Assembly: GCA_024195265.1 (NCBI GenBank)
Contig: JAJLRJ010000006.1
Span: forward strand, 33,292,434 to 33,356,433
Direction: 5' to 3'
Length of the DNA: 64,000 nt
Source: Dendrophyllia cribrosa
Lineage: Eukaryota > Cnidaria > Anthozoa > Scleractinia > Dendrophylliidae
The translations under genes were made by a program, and so were the position numbers. This document shows positions 1 to 10,300 of this stretch, one piece after another. The first letter of the stretch is position 1. Each line of letters opens with the position of its first letter. A model generated the notes under the pieces. It was not told where the DNA came from and made no database searches. It saw only the letters and a list, made by a program, of their open reading frames with translations.

Positions 1-1463
1 CCCTTCCCAGCTCGAACCTGGTCAACTATATATGTATGGTACTTGAAGTGTCTCGTTTGACCACAGGCATCCCAAGTTCACGGTTCCGAACGGAGCAAAA
101 AGTTTTTTCACAATAACCGTGCGAATTGCGAATATCCCGCGCGCTGATTGGCTAATTTTTAGTACAGACGGATAAAACGATAAAACTGACGGCATCAGCG
201 AAAGTTTTCCCAAACTTTTCAGCGCTGTGTTTTTCGTGGCGAGAATTAATTCTTTCACAAATCCAGAATTCAGTAATCAATAAGAAAATCGTCCAAAATA
301 GATGACATGAACCTCAGAAGCTAAAACACAACCTTAAGCGGAAAGATGAAGATGTTTGTTGAGAATCCAGACCTGAAAATTGGCGGTAAGCAGGATTATA
401 GTGCTGTCGCCGTGTTTCAACGGATTATTTGAGAACAATTTAAACCGGAATAAAGGTTAGTTTCAAAATTCCAATTTTTCCATGTGTTTCTGACTTACTC
501 TACTCAAACTTTTAATTTACGAGCCTGCGTTTCTCCGAATTATGGCAATGAAATTCTGGTTTTGTGGCGATCGCATCTTGCATTTCCTTCCTTCGTTTCA
601 ACATCAGTTTTGGCGTTTTGTTATTGCAAAAAACAAATTAACGTCAGTTTTTTTATGCGTCTGTCCTCTTGTTGATGATAAATTTCGTCATAACATTGTC
701 AAAGTGTGCTGTGGATCCACTTGCCTGTGGCTCCTGGATCCACAGCACTTTGATTGACGTCAATTTGTTAAACAGACAACGGAACACAAAAAAATACAAA
801 AGTAGTCTTTTTGTTGATATTCAAATTATTAGAATAGGCGGTCAATTTTTTGACCTAAAGTAATTCTTAACGGGGCAGTACACGAACTAAAAAAAAAGCA
901 CACGAACTAATGGCTTGGAAGGCCTGTGTCTCGACTCGAGTTTCCCACGCGCTGGAATCTCACACCGGAAACCGTCTTCGTGTGATGCAAAGCTCTTTCA
1001 AAACGACTGAAGAACGACATGAACACACAGTAAGTACTTAAATCTAAAATTAAGGGTGTCCTTAACAGGCTATGGTAACCTGTTACGTCATGACAATAAC
1101 GTGTTAAAAAATGGCTGAGCAATTTTTTGTAACTGTAGTATTGATCCATTAAAGTATAAGTACTGAAAATTACTAGTAAATGTTGTGGGCCAGTAGCACG
1201 TACTCCACCGACTAATTTCCCCAACAGAATTTGTTAATTTGAACCCTCTCAGCCAGTGGGCACACCACAAACCGCCTGTTTTTGAAATTTCCCTCTCACT
1301 TTTATATTGGAGTTTCCCACTCCGGAAATCTAAAGCCTGGGGATAGCCTCTCGTTCTCGTTTGACCTGAAACTCATCTCAACGATCCTCGTTGAATCAAA
1401 TTGTTACAAGTAACTTTTTTTGCCACACTTCTTATTCTTAGTCTTTGTTCTTATTCAGCGCAA
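1..1463. other. gene-free stretch, 5' edge of window
   Basis: I see no convincing exon on either strand. An imperfect inverted repeat sits at about 701-719/735-751, built around TGGATCCACAGCACTTT. The 10-base word CACGAACTAA is repeated directly near 881-911. The rest is A+T-rich unique-looking sequence with short open frames that lack splice or family support. Confidence 0.5.
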
Positions 1464-1729
1464 GCAGAAACCCATTAAAGTGGGTTGAAACGTGCAACTG
1501 TCTCTTGTACGCTTCAAAACAAGCTTCCGATTGTTACAGCCATATTTGGAAATATTTACCAGCCATATTTGGAAAATCAAGATAAAAATATTAACCAATC
1601 AATTCGCTAGAACAACTTGCTTTCAATCTCGAGGGACCGAGGGGTTTCCAAATATGGTACTAAGCAAAAAAAAATATTCGGAAGCTGTGAATGCACGTTA
1701 CACGTTTCAACCCACTTCTGGGTTTCTGG
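1464..1729. mobile_element. short TIR element (MITE-like)
   Basis: The two ends are inverted copies of about 30 bases: the left end carries AGAAACCCATTAAAGTGGGT followed by TGAAACGTG, and the right end its reverse complement near 1700-1729. The interior contains a short direct repeat of CCAGCCATATTTGGAAA-type sequence (about 1539-1575). There is no transposase. I did not find a clean target-site duplication, so the exact limits are approximate. Confidence 0.6.
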
Positions 1730-1912
1730 TGCAAGTGATAGTGCGTGTCAATGTGATGGAACGTGTAAGTACATATGATTACATGTCCAGCATAAATGCA
1801 TTTAATGTAAAACGAAAGAGCAACAAATTTTTTTCAAGGGTCTTAAGAGCTTTTGGTCATCCAACTTGCGACGCATTGAATACAAAATTGTTGGAATTTG
1901 CAGAAAAAGAAA

Positions 1913-2843
1913 AGAGCGGTTTTCAATTGTGTGGAAAGTAATTTCGCAATTGTTTTGCTTTTACATCGCTACGCATTATGATTGGCTGAAAAACAAATCT
2001 CGCAGCACTATATTAACCCATCGACTCCTAGAGAATTTGCAGAAAACGGCAATTTGAAGTCATTAATGCCGTTTTTTGGTAGTTTCTTGGTGTTGCGGAT
2101 GGTGTGATCACCCACACCACAACAAAAAAGCGAACAAACAATGGCTTCCGCAACACCAATAAACACCCCGTTTTTTGATTGCATACTGTGAAGGCAAATT
2201 GCAAGCAAATTGGCCAAAACGTTGTTTGAAACATGAAAATTAAGCTTCCTTTTCGTTCGGGGTCAAATAAATCGACTTTTGGTTTCGGGCACCTGTTCTT
2301 TTTCGTTCTTATTCCATTTTTTTCCCTCGTTGCTGGCCTTTCACTAGACTTTAGTTGTGAAATAAAAGTTCCCAGAAAACGCTGCAGAAGGTGAAATTTT
2401 TTAACAAGAAGTGGCAAGTGATAGGAAGTCCAGATTTTCCTTCGATTTTACCAGTCAAATCCGATAGGTTTTTCGCGTGTAAATCTGGCCCAATTCACGA
2501 GAGCTCTCTCATTTGGGCACTTTTTGAAACGTTTCTTCTTCTGCTTGAGTTGGGTGCAAAAGACATCTTTCATCATAAAAAGGGATGACGTCACAAATCC
2601 TAGAAGGACCATGGTTCCGTCACGGGTGGTTTCGGGTGGTAGAGGTGTTAATGCGTTAACCAATTAAAAGTAAAACGTAAACCAATCGTGACTTGCTCGA
2701 ATACGTTTTCCCGCGTTTGGCGGCAGCTACATGCAATTTCTTTGAGTTCTAATTGGTTCAAAGGATTGTCGCAAAGTGTTGCGATTTGGCAGAATAATTA
2801 CTTTGGTTTTAGTTTTAAGACAACCAATTAAAACTGAACCGCT
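1913..2843. mobile_element. CCAAT-rich MITE, copy 1, interrupted
   Basis: 1913-2018 and 2656-2843 match the two halves of the ~285-bp MITE seen intact at 39256-39540 and 52603-52886 (ends AGAGCAGTTTTCAATTGAG). The left half holds the GATTGGCTGAAAAA block; the right half holds the CGTGACTTGCTCG and TTTTCCCGCG blocks. The halves are separated by an insertion at 2019-2655. This is the most diverged copy in the window. Confidence 0.7.
2019..2655. mobile_element. 637-bp insertion inside a MITE
   Basis: TTAACC occurs immediately before (2013-2018) and after (2656-2661) the insert, as expected for a target-site duplication. In the uninterrupted MITE only one equivalent site exists. The ends share only a few inverted bases, so the superfamily is not clear; a TTAA-targeting element is one possibility. 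A small palindrome with GGTGTGATCACCCACACC lies near 2099-2117. No coding capacity is recognised. Confidence 0.5.
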
Positions 2844-3326
2844 GTATTAAATGTACTTTATGACTGGATTATTTCAACAATAAACGAAACAACGTTTCAA
2901 AACAGTTATTTTATTGCTGTCGCAGCATAAATTAAATACTCCTATTTTATATAATTTGTTTTCACTAATCAAGGGCGTAAAAAACGAATAGTTACAAGCG
3001 AGAAAGTCAAGAGAAAGTTTAGGAATAGATATGAGCCTGGGTAAAAAGCGAAAAAAGTCATTTGAAAAATAACCCCGACTCACCGACATCTGACAAGCGA
3101 ATGAAACGCAACACCGAGCTAAAACAACCAAGTAGAACTGAATGTTAATGTTAACGCTGTGTAAACTTTTTCTAGCGTGTTGTGGTTCCTACTTTACCGT
3201 AAACTGCAATGTGTCGGAAGTTACTGAAACCAACCCGATTACAATACGACGCGTCTGTCGGGTTAAGATGGGAGAGTTACGACGATCAACGAAAACTCAC
3301 GTCCTCAGTACCCATCACACCCAACC

Positions 3327-3364
3327 TCGTTCCCAGGGTCTGAGATAACCTGGGAACGAGGTTG
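3327..3364. repeat. short hairpin
   Basis: AACCTCGTTCCCAGG and CCTGGGAACGAGGTT form a perfect inverted repeat around a short loop. The same flavour of sequence recurs at 6900-6966 and at the edge of the 3725-3905 repeat. Confidence 0.6.
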
Positions 3365-3387
3365 CATCACACCAAGCCTGGGTTGTG

Positions 3388-3722
3388 CCTAAAGAATACC
3401 GTTCAGAAGGACGTCGGACACCTTATTAAGACTTATATAACGTAATGTCGACACTTAGAATTTTATTTTCAATAAATTTTTAAGTGTAAAAAAGAAAATC
3501 TAAAATCCCCCAATCAGGATTGAACCTGTGATCTCAGCTAGGCTTAGGCTTAGATAGCCTACCGTACTGACCACTATACCACTGTACCACCTAGCTTCTC
3601 GGGTTGTTCCGGCCTAAATTTAACTATATAAACTGCTACCCATAACAGAAAGCTAACCAGTTACTCCGTTATATAAGTTTCAATAAGGTGTCCGACGTCC
3701 TTCTGAACGGTATTCTTTAGGC
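3388..3722 (-). repeat. tRNA-related SINE-like repeat flanked by inverted repeats, copy 1
   Basis: On the minus strand there is a Pol III-type internal promoter: an A-box-like TGGTATAGTGG at 3581-3571 and a B-box GGTTCAATCC at 3527-3518, 44 bases apart. The intervening segment contains a tandem TAAGCC motif not typical of a tRNA. The unit is bordered by a ~50-bp inverted repeat (about 3390-3441 and 3664-3720, core GACGTCGGACACCTTATT). A second copy lies at 6250-6880. Best read as a tRNA-derived SINE or a TIR element that has captured one, not a functional tRNA gene. Confidence 0.6.
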
Positions 3723-3724
3723 TT

Positions 3725-3905
3725 AACCCCAAGCCTGCTCCAATCTCGCCCCCGGGGCCTTCTCCGTTTTCAAAATGGCGGTCCGGGCGATGAAACCGCT
3801 GAACAAAGCTGCCAAAATATACTCCAATAATCGTGGAGTATTTTGTCACGTGACACACGGTTAGCAGCGAATAGTAGCCGTGTTTGTTTTCTGGTCATCT
3901 GTAAC
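3725..3905. repeat. dispersed repeat, copy 1 (second copy 43289-43450)
   Basis: This segment and 43289-43450 share a long block including ATATACTCCAATAATCGTGG followed by AGTATTTTGTCACGTGAC, and an upstream AAAATGGCGG block. It starts next to a CCCGGGGCCTTCTC motif also related to 6900-6966. Family unknown to me. Confidence 0.6.
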
Positions 3906-3912
3906 CGTTTTT

Positions 3913-4000
3913 ACATACATACATACTTTATTTGATAAGTAGGTTGGATAAAAAGGCAGCCAAAGGGCTGATGTGGACCTACTATACTAAAAAGTAAGAA
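3913..4000 (-). mobile_element. LINE 3' end with microsatellite tail (fragment)
   Basis: Read on the minus strand this ends in AAATAAAGTATGTATGTATG, a non-LTR element style 3' end with a short tandem tail. Only the end of an untranslated region is present. The assignment rests on the tail and its similarity in style to 35640-35756 and 59459-59510; no coding part is visible. Confidence 0.45.
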
Positions 4001-4008
4001 TTACATTT

Positions 4009-4047
4009 TAAATGTCTTCGTTTCAAAGGAAACGAAGACATTTCATC
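4009..4047. repeat. perfect small hairpin
   Basis: AAATGTCTTCGTTTC and GAAACGAAGACATTT form a 15-bp stem with a loop of a few bases. It abuts the LINE tail upstream. Confidence 0.65.
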
Positions 4048-4139
4048 GTGTTGGTCGGTTCTAGTGATGTTCACAAGTATTGAAGATTAAAGTTTGTGCC
4101 TCTAACTATAACACTCCCCAAGACAAGCATCCTCTCATG

Positions 4140-4875
4140 TAATGGGTTCTAATGCTTGTGTTTATTGTAAGTGTGACCAATCCAAATGTAAGCTGTTGGT
4201 TCTAACTTGTGAAGTCCGTGGATGAAACCCTTGAGTTTGGCCATTCAAATGTAAGGTATTGAGCAATACTTTCCTGTGGTACTGCTGTTCCAACTTTTGA
4301 GTCTGTGAATGAATTCTAAAGTGTGGCCATTCAAATGGAAGCTATTGAGCAGTACTTTTCTGTGGTACTGTTTATTATGCTGTACAAAGTGGTTCTTACT
4401 TTTGAGTCTGTGGATTAAATCCTACAATGTGAATATTAAATGAAAGCTATTGAGTAGTACTTTCCTGTGGTGCTATTTATTATGCTGTATAAGATGGTTC
4501 TAACTTTTGAGTCTGTGGATGAAATCCTAAAGTGTGACCATTCAAATGAAAGCTACTGAGCAGTACTTTCCTATAGTACTGTTTATTATACTGTATAAGG
4601 TGGTTCTAACTTTTGAGTCGGTGGATGAAATCCTAAAGTGTGACCATTCAAGTGAAAGCTATTGAGCAGTACTTTTCTGTGGTGCTGTTCATTATGCTGT
4701 ACAAGATGGTTCTAACTTTTGAGTCTGCGGATGAATTCTAAAGTGTGACCATTCAAATGAAAGCTATAGAGCAGTACTTTCCTGTGGTGCTATTTATTAT
4801 GCTGTACAAGGTGGTTCTTACTTTTGTGGATAAAACACTTGTTTTGTATTCTATCGAGCAGTACCTTTCTGTGGC
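4140..4875. repeat. degenerate minisatellite, ~120-bp unit, about six copies
   Basis: Repeated blocks read TTCTAACTTTTGAGTCTGTG, GTGTGACCATTCAAATGAAA and GAGCAGTACTTTCCTGTGG, with a spacer TTATTATGCTGTACAAGGTGG. The reverse complement of the tight 88-bp array at 41243-41769 contains the same blocks without the spacer, so the two arrays are one family in opposite orientation. Confidence 0.8.
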
Positions 4876-6245
4876 GATGACTTTTTTCAATATCTGACAA
4901 ACAAGATGTAGGGCTAAACAGGCTGTGCGTGGTTCTTATTAAAGATGGAGATTAAAATTCATGGAAAGGCAACTTAAGATGTCGATGAGCCAGAATTTAG
5001 CTGGAAATATTAAGAATGAAACAAGAGAGTATATTACAATTTCAACACCACAGCAAGCGTCCCACAACAAAATTTACAAGATGTCCCCCATTTTCTTACA
5101 CAGCTGTACTTCCACAACCTGCAAATACACAGAAAGAAAACAACAGTTACACGAGAGAAAGAAAACAACGAGAAAAATATTTTATGTAAACAGACGCGTC
5201 CAGCCTTTATCGTAATGTTTTGCATTTTGACCGGTTTTGTGCTTGCGAGCCAGAACTTGTCACGCATTCGAAGTTGTCGACGGTCGATAGCAAAAGGTTT
5301 GAGATGGCACATTATCTCCATCTCTCAGTTTCCTTGCAGTTGAGTGGCAAATCGTCGCAGATGGTGTTTACGTTTTGTTTGCGATCCTCGGCCACTCGTT
5401 AGGAAACTACGTAAATGTATTCAGTTCCACTTCGCAAACTATTTGCGATCAAGCCATCGCGACCGGATTGCGAACTTTTGTGTTTTGTGCAGGGTCAAGG
5501 CAAACGAACAGAAGAATAGGAGAACAAAAACATATAACAAAGGACTGACTGAGTTTCATAACCAGTTTGTTCTATTAACTATGATTCAACAGTGTTAAGG
5601 GGGTGATCCTTAACTACAGGTTAAGAGTCAGTGCTGGGAACACTATTTTCATGGTTAGCATTTCTCACGTGTCATAAACTACTAACATGGTGGGTACTAT
5701 GAAACTGACACAAGATATCACTAAATCGGCATTGCACAGGCGCAACTAGTGTCATTCCCCAAACGCGCAAAAGAATGAAAAAGCGCAAAAATTTAAAGGA
5801 AAAGAGAATAAAATCCAATTTTTTGGCAAATCATAAGTAATTCACCTTTTTAATATCTGTATCATGCAAGTACCGTTTAGACGAAAAAAAGAAAAGCTAT
5901 TAAAGAAAATGTATGAAAACACAGTCATCTTAATGACGTCATAGCTTTTTCAATAACGTAAATTTTAACAAATCCATGCTACAGCTTTTTTTATTAGGAT
6001 GTTTTTAAACCGTTGACATTGGTTTTATTGGGGGAAAATGTAAGATGTTTGAGTTTAAAGGGTTTTTTACGCTCTGGTCACGAGACTTACCAAATACGGT
6101 TGTGACTCATAAAATTTGACGGAACCATTAACAGAACGAACGCGACCAAAAATCATAGCAGAGGAAATTAAGAGAGAGACCCTGGGAAAGAAGGGGGGGT
6201 ACATCCACCAAATAGGTTAGCATGAGATGCCATCCACCAACGCCA
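4876..6245. other. gene-free stretch
   Basis: No exon is supported on either strand. Content is A+T-rich with a few short inverted stretches (for example ATCGTCGCAG/TTTGCGATC motifs near 5350-5470). The last exon of wdr26 must lie somewhere below 7194 but I could not place it here. Confidence 0.4.
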
Positions 6246-6249
6246 CCTC

Positions 6250-6708
6250 GGACGCCTTATTGCGACTAACGACTTATTGCGACTAACGGGGTAACTGGTT
6301 AGCTTCCAGTTGAGGTTAGGGTAAGCAGTTTATATAGTTAAATTTAGGCCTAAACAACCCGAGAAGCTAGGTGGTACCCTGGTACGGTAGGCTATGTAAG
6401 CCTCCCGGGGGGAGGGGTACTCCCTTATATACGCTATATAGGTATGTGCCGCCCGATAGGGTAGGGTTTTGTAGGTGCTCAGTCCTTAAATAGGGTATCC
6501 TTTTTGGTATTTTTGGTATTGTGGTCCTCAGATATTCCTTAGATAGGGTCACTAAATTGCAGTATCCACCCCAATGCGCAAAACGAAACAGATATGGTCT
6601 GTTAAAACTGGGCCTTAAAAAGGGTATCAAATCTCGATTTTCTACCCTTAAATAGGGTAAAGATTTGAGAACCTTGGCGGCACACACCTATCCTACATTG
6701 TCGGGAGT

Positions 6709-6746
<38 letters not shown>

Positions 6747-6880
6747 ACCCGGGTAAGCCTAAGCCTAGCTGAGGTCACAGGTTCAATTCTGAGTGGGGAT
6801 TTTAGATTTTCTTTTTTACACTTAACAATGTATTGAAAATAAAATTCTAAGTGTCGACATAAGGTTGTATAATTCACCAA
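6250..6880 (+). repeat. tRNA-related SINE-like repeat, copy 2, interrupted
   Basis: This is the plus-strand twin of 3388-3722: it shares the GCAGTTTATATAGTTAAATT block, GAGAAGCTAGGTGGTAC, the B-box GGTTCAATTC at 6780-6789, and the ATTCTAAGTGTCGACAT end. It is split inside the tRNA-like part by the MITE at 6404-6752. The left end has two copies of CTTATTGCGACTAACG. Confidence 0.65.
6404..6752. mobile_element. 349-bp hAT-like MITE inside the SINE copy
   Basis: GTAAGCCT is present at 6396-6403 and 6753-6760, an 8-bp target-site duplication. The ends are inverted: left CCCGGGGGGAGGGGTACTCC, right its complement with a long C tract. Further in, GGTATGTGCCGCC at left pairs with GGCGGCACACACC at right. 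The 34-base C run (about 6711-6744) lies inside the right end. No coding capacity. Confidence 0.75.
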
Positions 6881-6975
6881 ATATGGCATGTTTGTGAACC
6901 AACCTCGGCCCCAGGTTCTTCTCCGCGGGCGAAGAATCCACAACCGAGAAGGTCCTGGGGACAAGGTTGCTTGCG

Positions 6976-7171
6976 AATAGGCCATTTCCGAGTTGCCTTT
7001 AGCCTCTCTATCAAAGCGAGGCTAGGTGCGAAACCTTTCATATGAAAATGAGTTTTCATTCACATGCAAATAAGGTTTATTTGCATGTGAATCTTTCATT
7101 TTCATATGAAAGGTTTTGCACCTAGCCTCGCTTTGATAGAGAGGCTAAAGGCAACTCGGAAATGGCCTATT
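6976..7171. mobile_element. 196-bp hairpin (foldback MITE) beside wdr26 donor site
   Basis: Two arms of about 95 bases are near-perfect inverted copies, from AATAGGCCATTTCCGAG at the left to its complement ending at 7171; the centre is the ATTCACATGCAAATAA region. The right edge is only 22 bases downstream (in gene sense) of the splice donor that ends wdr26 exon 14. Confidence 0.85.
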
Positions 7172-7193
7172 GTGAGAGAAATATAAAACGTAC

Positions 7194-7370
7194 CTGATTT
7201 CGAATATCTACCAACAGGCCCCCATATTCGTACAGTGCCGTCATCACTCGCTGATGCTAACATAGTGGGATCTTTTGAATTCCAACTGACACAGTTTACA
7301 GTTCTCGTGTGCCCACTAAGCACCGCCACTGGTTTTTCCCGTTTAGAATGCCAGATATACACTTTATGAT
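7194..7370 (-). CDS. wdr26: wdr26 exon 14 (last one found)
   Basis: Encodes [30 protein letters not shown] and [20 protein letters not shown]. The GTACGT donor at 7193 implies one more exon with a short tail. If unspliced, the frame runs on into the adjacent hairpin MITE and stops at about 7102, adding about 30 residues. Confidence 0.9.
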
Positions 7371-10300
7371 CTGTGAAATGGAGAGAAAGAGTCGGTTTTT
7401 CATTGTTTAAGGGTTTTGGAAGAGTACGTTAGACATTGGCTAAGATTTAGACCTCGTTTAACAAGACGACCCAAAGTGTTTGATACAATGTATACACTGA
7501 GTTCATAAAACGAATATGGACCCTTCAAAGGGACGAGCGTTGCGTGACCACACACAACGGCTGCGTAGGAGACAAAGGGACCTCAAGCAACTACAACATC
7601 GACGTCCCGGAAGTCATTAGGGGCCCTAAACAACAAGAACGTTGACGTCACGAAAAGCAACCAGAAGTCAACTGTTTCCTTTTACAAGACGCTTCTGTTT
7701 CTCATCACGAAAAGGAATGCTCCTTAACGTTCTCGTCGCTTCCGGTCCTTACTATAACACACTGGACCACACGGACTGGAGAAGCTGGGATCCCGCTGAA
7801 TGGGATGCTTCCGAGTTCCCACTTGCTATTTTACGTGACAAAAATTGGCGCACGCTCATATGAAAACTGGTCCAAACACCGTAAAATAGAATCTAACGTT
7901 CTGAACCGGGTCCTCAAGGAAATTTATACTGGGTTCACACAAGGGCGAAACATGTTTGGTCTGATCGCGAATGAAACATGTTTCGCTATGAAGAGTGTTC
8001 ACATCAGGCGGCAAATTGCGCGAATCATGATCGAAACATGTTTACTCTGAACATGATTGAAACTATCTCACGAAGTAGTTTCGATGTAAACCAGATGAAA
8101 CACGTTAGCGTAATGTTGTCTCCTTGTTAAACACTGCACCGCCCTTTGTTCCCGAAGAGCTTGAAAAGTGAAAGTAACCCACAAAATCATACAACAGCAA
8201 GTTTGAGCTCTATTTGTTTCGGTTTATGTGTAATTATCAAGATTTTATGTGAACTTATGACTTTGTAAAACAGCATACTGTAAGATACAGAACCAGGCGT
8301 TGAAACGTGATTTGAAATTAACAACTAATGTGAACGATGAAATGGCAAACATGCTTACGGGAAACGCGTTTCATTGAAACATGTTTACTCTTAACATGTT
8401 TACTCTAAACATGTTTACTCTAAACATGTTTACTCTTAACATGGTTACTCTAAACATGTTTACTCTAAACATGTTTACTCTTAACATGTTTACTCTAAAC
8501 ATGTTTCAGTGCTGATGTGAACACAGCATTATTCTGGGCCGAGTTGTTCGAAGGACGATTAGCGCTAATCCAGGGTTAATTACCATGACAACTCATATGT
8601 TCTGTTGACAGTTAATCCAGGATAAGTGCTAATCAGGCTTTGAACAACTCGGCCCTGTAGTGTAAATAATGCGCTATTAGTTGAATCAGAAATTCAAGAA
8701 TCACATTCATGGGCTCATTGTTTGCACTTACACTGTAGTCATGGTCTTCTCTGCTCTCATAACCTGTCTACATGACAATGTACTAGTAAGCTTAACAGCA
8801 CTCAAGGCTCGGACAACAAACAAGATTTTTTGTAGGTGTCACATGATGCAATTTGCTGCGCGCAACGTCGCAAAGGTAGAACTCGATTCTACTTCTGCAA
8901 CTGTTGCGCGCAACGTTGCAAGAAAAGCTGCACCGTGTGTGTAAATTCTCATTTCTTGTCCTTATACATTTCCTATTGGAGTAGTGGGGAGAAATTGTTT
9001 GGATATCAAGATAACTCATCTTGTGTGATCATGTCCTTCATTCTCGTGACCATTTTGATTGATAAGGCATCAATATTACAAGGAGAAATTTGATGCTGAA
9101 CACTCTTAGGGCTTAAAGGGTTAGATGTCCGTTTGTACACTGACCTTCACTACCGCTGGCGAGAAAGTCTTGATTAGCACCACCAAAACACGAGTATATT
9201 GTGTACTTTTCCTGTCTTGGACCTTGATATTTCCTGACTAAAACTCGATCTCTAATGTCCCATAAATGAACTCCCTGAAGAAAAAAAAATCAAAGACAGA
9301 AAGTTGAATCACATTAAGGTGATTTCTTGCAGCTTGTAACGTATGCTCCAAGCCATCTTTTGTTTGAAAAACAACTTATAACAACCATTGTGGAACATTA
9401 TACTGATTCCATTGCTGCAAGTTCTATTTATTCTCGGCCGTCAATAATAACTCATAAGGGAGGGGTTTGAATTTAATACAAGTCAAACTCAAGATGGCGA
9501 CTACCCGGCAAGAGCCTGTGAACAGGCTCCATTTAGGGGCAATTGGGTTAAAAGACAATCAGTGAACCAAGAGTGGACTGGAAAAGGGAAGAGGGGAAGA
9601 GGCCGCCCCCTTCATTTCCCTTCTGAAATTGGTGGTAAAACGTCCTACAGAGTAAACAAAAACTGCCTCGAAATGCGGAAGTTCAAGATTCATATCCTGA
9701 TTTGCAATACTACATTTTACTGTGCGTCAGTATCCAGAGAAATGGGGTTTGGTTTCAGATAGCAACTTGTTTGAAATAGGTATGGCTGGTTATTATGAAA
9801 GTGCGAGCCTACTTTAGTTCACTTTATGATGCTGTCTCTCTATCTTTTAGTATTGCAATGATTTTACCCTGCAACTTTTCTCGGAATGAAATACAACCAT
9901 CGCAGCAACTTGTCTTGTACCAAATTTGATGCTACTGTATATTACACGATGGAATGCTTCATGCCACTTGTTTTGCAACATGTTCCAAGGTAGTGTGCAC
10001 AGAGTTGGACCCGGGAAACGGCACCTTAAACAGGCACATAGTTTTGGTAACTTGATGTTTACAGAAAAGGAAGCTTTAACTGACATTCCTCACCTGTGAA
10101 GCTACGTTTAAAAGTGCATGTCGACCATCGTCTGATACAGAAAATGACATGATCGATTGGTCTTCTTGTATTCTGTAAAAACAAGTTAATTCAGTGACCC
10201 ATCAAACTGACACTTATCCACTGTTCTGAAGTAACTAGAATTGGGCAAAGTTTCACATAAAGGGTAGAAAACCGTCAGTCAAAAGTATCTGCATTTTCTG

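Noticed and set aside
1492..1941. 149-codon open frame
   Set aside because: It covers a TIR element and the start of a MITE copy; no family resemblance.
3507..3590. Functional tRNA gene on the minus strand
   Set aside because: A and B boxes are present but the arms do not fold into a clean cloverleaf, the variable part has TAAGCC tandem copies, and an interrupted copy exists nearby; it is a repeat.
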